Assembly: GCA_036785325.1 (NCBI GenBank) | Contig: JAXIVH010000103.1 | Span: 229,501-293,500 of the forward strand | Reading direction: 5' to 3' | Length of the DNA stretch: 64,000 nucleotides | Source of the DNA: Urophycis tenuis | Lineage: Eukaryota > Chordata > Actinopteri > Gadiformes > Phycidae | In this document: positions 59,893-64,000 of the stretch, piece by piece | Layout: each line of letters starts with the position of its first letter | Position numbering within the stretch: the stretch's first letter is position 1 | Notes under the pieces: generated by a model | The model's input: only the letters and a program-made list of their open reading frames with translations | What the model was told of the DNA's origin: nothing | The model's database searches: none | Program-made: the position numbers and the translations under genes

Positions 59893-61018
59893 CTCTCTCG
59901 CTGTCTCCCGCCGAGCCAGAGCTGGCAGTGCTGTCCTGTCAGCAGCAGGACGAACATAGCGCGTACTTCCCAGTGAGCCTGCTCCCACCCCGTCCACAGG
60001 TGGGCCTAGTACAATCGACATCAGCCAGTTACCAAGTGAGGAGCCAAGGCGCCCTCTGCTTGGGAAATACCCTGCCAAGAGGTATGGGCAGCAGATGCGC
60101 TCTTTCAGCCGTCGCTGGTTTGAGCAGTACAACTGGCTAGAGTATGCAGTGTTTTGTTTCGCTTGCTGCCACTTTGCCCACCAGTGAGGATTCCACCAGG
60201 AGAAAACGTATGTCGTTACTGGATTTAATACATGGGTGAGGGCCATGCAGTCTCTTCACACACACAATGTGTCTGCAGGCCATAAGCATGCTATGGCCGT
60301 ATGGGCCGAATTGAAATTAAGAAAGACTGGATCAGTAATGCACTGAGCGTGGGGCACAACAAACTAGTTGCGGAAAATAGAGCATATTTAAGGGGTGTCG
60401 TGGAGGCATTGAGATATACTGCCTGTCAGGGCATTGTCCAAAGGGGACATCGGGTGAATGTGGACTCATCTAATAGAGGCAACTTCATTGAGTTCTTATT
60501 GGAAATTTCGACAAAACAGTTAAAGAAAAGATGGAGAATAATCCTCAGAACGCAAAATATACTCACCATGAAATACAGGACAAGATCATTGAGTTGATGG
60601 CCAGCATGATAAGAGATCAAATCAGTAGCGAATTTTGGGAAACGGGGATGTTTGCACTTGTGGTCGATAAGAGTAAGGACATAAGCAAAAAGGAACAGGT
60701 CTCTGTGGTGGTGCGGTACTTGATTCACAACGAAATCCAGGAGGCATTCCTTCACTTTACTGCTGCTGATGCCCTGGATGCAGAAGCACTGTTCGACCTG
60801 ATTAAAGAAACCCTGAGCAAGTGTAATATTGACTACTCCAAGTGCATTGGCCAGTGTTATGACGGTGCTGCCATTATGTCGGGGTGAAAGAATGGGGTTC
60901 AGGAGAGATTTCTGAGAGAGAGGCCTCAGGCTTTATATGTTCATTGCCATGCCCATCGGCTAAACTTGGTTTCAGTGGACTGTGTAAGCAATGTAGAGCC
61001 AGCGGGATAGTTTTTCAT

Positions 61019-61417
61019 TCAGTACGTTTACATGCAGCAAGAAATTCGAATTTCTAATTGTATAAGACATCGTTCAGACTTTTTAAGTTTATGTAAACAC
61101 GTTAATCCGACCTACTTCGGACCTACTTCGGACATCTAAAAATCGGATAACAACACCTGGATAATTTGTTCATAGTCGGACTTTTAACGGCATGTATACT
61201 CTGCAATCGGATCTGAATCGGATTTTGCATTCTGCGCATGCGCAGTGCCATTCTGCACATGCGCAGCGGCACATAGCATCCAGAGTCAGCCCATGCTCCG
61301 GCTGTTAATCTGATTCTCTGAACGGCATGTATACTCGGACAAGTGATCCGGTTTTACGCATGTCATTATCTGATCCGATCAGAAATTCGAATTTATTGCT
61401 GCATGTAAACGTACTGA
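61019..61417. mobile_element. 399-bp MITE with long TIRs
   Basis: The left end TCAGTACGTTTACATGCAGC and the right end are inverted repeats over at least 32 positions with one or two mismatches. The centre holds two copies of GCGCATGCGCAG/GCACATGCGCAG. No ORF of note. The target duplication is not clear. Confidence 0.85.
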
Positions 61418-62546
61418 GCGTTATGCAGATGCTTTCCTGGCTCTGCGGTGCACAGCATTTTTCACAAAAAGCAAGCTGAACTCGAACCGACTGAAAAAAT
61501 GGTAGAATTGAAAAACTCTCGGACACCCGGTGGGCTTGTGAATATATGGCACTGTGGGCCATTAAAAAAACACTGACCGCGATCCTAAGTACAGTGATCG
61601 ATGTGATCAAGCTGCCAGGGGCTAAGAGAAGAACAGAGGTGAAATCTATCAAGGCAGCTGGATGAGGAGTTTGCTCTGCAGCTCGTTCTATTTGAGGATT
61701 TGTTCCGTACTACAAAGTTCCTTTCTGACTTTTTGCAAGCCCCGGATTTGGACCTAGCATCTGCATTGAGTCTGATCCAGTCAGTTATCTCAGCTCTGGA
61801 AGAATAACGGAATGAAAACTCGTGGGGTGAGATGTGGGAGAAAGCTCAGGCCCTGTTCACGAAGTCGGGCATTGCAGTTCATTCAGAGGACCGAGTCGAG
61901 CGACGACTTCAAGTTCAACCAGCAGGCCTACAGGAATTCATTATCGATGCCCCCACAGGACAACGCCCACCCCTCACCTCTACTGATGATATCCGTAAGC
62001 ATTGCTATTATCCCGTTATTGACAGGCTCCTCAATGAAATTAAAAGGTGGTTTTCACCAGAGTCATGTGGTGTTCTTCAGGGCACTAGAGCCCTAAGCTC
62101 TAACCACAAGTCATTTTTGACAGTGGAGCATCTGTCACCCATGGCCGAACATTATGGACTAACATCTTCTAACCTATCTATGGAATTACAACAATTGCGA
62201 CGGCTCCTTGAGGTAAAGGCCCAGCAAGGAATAACAGTGAGCACCACACAGGAATTCCTCTCCCTTCTCCATCTCTACAAGGATGTGTTTGTTGATTTGC
62301 ATAAACTTCTGTGCATCTCAATCACCTTACCAGTGTCGTCTGCAACCTGTGAGCACAGTTTTTCTTGCTTACGGCGAGTGAAAAACTACCTGAGGAATAC
62401 ATCAGGGGACTCAAGAAACAGCAGTTTGGGATTGCTGTCCATTGATGCTGGACGGGCAAGATCCCTGGATACTGAGGCAATCATTGATGCTTTTGCCACA
62501 AATCACAACAGACGCATTGTGCTTCTCTGAAGGTTGCAACACTTTT

Positions 62547-62549
<3 letters not shown>

Positions 62550-62632
<83 letters not shown>
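62550..62632. repeat. (TG)n microsatellite
   Basis: About 80 bp of TG repeat just after the hAT transposase stop. Confidence 0.95.
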
Positions 62633-62633
<1 letters not shown>

Positions 62634-62865
62634 GGGCATAATTCATATTTGGAATTTTGGTAATTCAGAATATCATTTTTGTAGTCAAGGAGAGTTTATG
62701 TCTCTGTGCATTGATTAAATCTGACATACTCTTGAGTTTAATGTTTTGAGATGCACTATGTGATGGACAATATTTAGAATGTTCTGTTTTGTTTTAGTTT
62801 TGCCATGTTAGGTGTATTTACTGATCTCTGTACCCCTTTCTCTACATTCAAAGGAACATACACTG
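62633..62865. other. No gene recognised
   Basis: AT-rich sequence, possibly the 3' part of the hAT element. No terminus identified. Confidence 0.4.
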
Positions 62866-63118
62866 AATGAGGAGGATGTTCTTCTTCTCTCTCACACTGA
62901 CTGACTCTCACTTACCTGAAGCTGAATGATGAGGATGTTCTTCTCTCTCACACTGACTGACTCTCACTTACCTGAAGCTGAATGATGAGGATGTTCTTCT
63001 TTCTCACAATGACTGACTCTCACTTACCTGAAGCTGAATGATGAGGATGTTCTTCTCTCTCACACTGACTGACTCTCAATTCCATGAAGCTGAATGATGC
63101 AGATGTTCTTCTTCTCTC
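62866..63118 (-). repeat. 56-bp tandem repeat carrying a splice-donor motif
   Basis: Three good copies and one degenerate copy with period 56 bp (CTTACCTGAAGCTGAATG at 62911, 62967 and 63023; degenerate near 63078). On the minus strand each good unit reads CATTCAGCTTCAG then GTAAGTGAG, a strong donor. Confidence 0.88.
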
Positions 63119-63724
63119 TTAAATGTATTGCAAAAATGGTCAATGTGTGGATTGTGGAAGATAAATAGTTGCTCTGCTTACTTCACAATAGGGAGCATCT
63201 TTGTTATTTATTTATTTTTACTTCAATTATTTTTTTAAAGTTGGGAATACATAATAGTTTCTTATCTCTGCTTATTCAAGTTTTTGATGTTTTTAGTTTT
63301 CAGTTAGTGTTTTAGACAGCAATGCATTAACGTTCATCATTTAACCTACTCACAACCTTCTGTTTTCACTTTTAATAGTCACCCTCTGGAGATTTGATCT
63401 CTGCTGTTAGGAATAAATGAATTGTCATGAATTGTTTGTGCTGTGTTTTCTGTATGTGCATAGTGCACACACTGTCCACATATTGGCAACTGTGAAAGAA
63501 AACAAATGGGTGAAAATCCAGTTAAATAGCAAGGGTATTTATCCTAGGCTAGATAACTTAAGGTAAGTTGCCTTTCAGTTTAAATTGTAATGTGGTGATA
63601 TGCTGTCATCTTGAGGAATAAAATGAAACATAAGTAGGCTATTTATGAATCCCTTCCTGGATGGGACACAGTTAATTGCATTTTATTTCAGTATCCTACT
63701 ATATCTAATAGGATATCCTAGTAT
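63119..63724. other. No gene recognised
   Basis: AT-rich sequence without recognised features. Confidence 0.45.
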
Positions 63725-63864
63725 CCTATTAGATTCAACTTTATTGTCATTGTGCAGAGTACAAGTACAGGGACAACGAAATACAGTTAGCGTTCTAACC
63801 AGAAGTGCAAATGAGCGATTAAGGTGCAGGTTTAAATGCAGAAATGCAGAATAAGGTGCAAAAC
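63725..63864 (-). mobile_element. Rex1 3' tail fragment
   Basis: ATTAGATTCAACTTTATTGTC and the following 130 bp match the Rex1 tails at 2604 and 13918. It is cut at the start of a CAGTGTTTCCC element. Confidence 0.85.
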
Positions 63865-64000
63865 AGTGTTTCCCACAGGATTTTTGTAGACTATGGTGGG
63901 TGGCTCGCAATCCTCTAGGGGGGTCCGGGGGCATGCCCCCCCGGGAGAAAAAATTCAGTAGATTTCATTTAAATGCATCAATCTGGTGAATTTTGAGAAC
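63865..64000. mobile_element. Start of an hAT-like element
   Basis: CAGTGTTTCCCACAGGATTT followed by GGGGGCATGCCCCCCC is a common fish hAT-type terminus. It continues past the window edge. Confidence 0.55.

Larger units (their letters stand above)
59533..62530 (+). pseudogene. hAT transposase (TTF zinc finger + DUF4371 type), decayed
   Basis: The start MEKFLVRYKVQIVG (59533) is interrupted by a LINE tail (about 59637-59892). The TTF-type zinc-finger region follows in another frame: RSFSRRWFEQYNWLEYAVFC at about 60098, TGFNTWVRAMQSLHTHN and HKHAMAVWAE. The DUF4371-like part is EIQDKIIELMASMIRDQIS...MFALVVDKSKDISKKEQVSV and CYDGAAIMSG (60550-60887), then HCHAHRLNLVSVD. A MITE interrupts at 61019-61417. 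LSDTRWACEY and the C-terminal dimerisation region (LPVSSATCEHSFSCLRRVKN, ending 62530) follow. Relatives of this group are annotated as ZMYM1-like or 'TTF-type domain' proteins. Multiple stops and frameshifts make it inactive. Confidence 0.83.

Noticed and set aside
61019..61417. An 8-bp hAT target duplication for the MITE
   Set aside because: Flanks TTTTTCAT and GCGTTATG do not match, so no superfamily can be assigned.

Overview
The window is vertebrate, almost certainly teleost, genomic DNA. The evidence is spliced genes with GT-AG introns, a fish-specific NLR immune gene (FISNA-NACHT-LRR-B30.2, 'NLRC3-like'), long CA/TG microsatellites, and a typical fish mobilome: L1, L2, Rex1, BEL/Pao, Ty3/Gypsy, hAT and small TIR elements. 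No rRNA, tRNA, CRISPR array or bacterial-style operon is visible.

Host gene. One NLR gene runs on the minus strand from about 22.1 kb to the left edge, and its 3' end lies outside the window. Eleven exons could be placed by splice sites and codon phase: start exon 22036-22118; four 117-bp peptide-repeat exons (21795-21911, 21604-21720, 21055-21171, 20864-20980); a charged helical exon 13421-13644; the large FISNA-NACHT exon 11213-13007; two 174-bp LRR exons (9828-10001, 9496-9669); a 47-bp linker exon 2102-2148; and the start of the PRY-SPRY exon 1-206. All phases agree and no exon has a stop, giving about 1057 codons. Its introns have absorbed a solo LTR, two Rex1 LINEs and a TIR element that itself carries a nearly full-length L1. 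Candidate duplicated 5' UTR exons lie further right (33.8 and 37.9 kb). A second, minor gene-like remnant is a three-exon coiled-coil fragment at 35.7-36.2 kb (minus).

Transposon layout. 2.2-9.3 kb: TIR element with L1 inside (ORF1 intact, ORF2 with one late frameshift, 12-bp target duplication). 13.9-17.0 kb: Rex1 (minus). 17.3-20.5 kb: Rex1 (plus, broken). 23.0-31.35 kb: BEL/Pao retrotransposon (LTR, gag, pol) cut by a Gypsy chromovirus remnant (25.4-29.2 kb) and by a solo LTR (30.3-30.8 kb). 31.35-33.5 kb: TTAA-type element piece joined to a small LTR element with two zinc knuckles. 34.4-35.1 kb: L2 fragment. 36.7-37.8 and 42.7-43.7 kb: two copies of one hAT-like non-autonomous element with different 8-bp target duplications. 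38.3-41.0 kb: L2 with an in-frame 495-bp tandem duplication. 43.8-50.3 kb: L2 interrupted by a full-length Rex1 with an intact 981-codon ORF and by a reversed L2. 50.6-57.0 kb: two more Rex1 elements (minus). 57.2-57.6 kb: 5' head of a short-LTR Gypsy element. 59.5-62.5 kb: decayed hAT (TTF zinc finger/DUF4371) transposase with two insertions. 63.7 kb to the end: Rex1 tail and an hAT-like terminus.

How it fits together. The only convincing host function is innate immune sensing by the NLR. The rest is nested mobile DNA that has stretched its introns to many kilobases and in places sits directly on its splice signals. I found no wholly new system. The most informative items are the exon-cassette duplication in the NLR N-terminus, transposon and microsatellite sequence forming its 3' splice-site regions, and two LINEs that look recently active.
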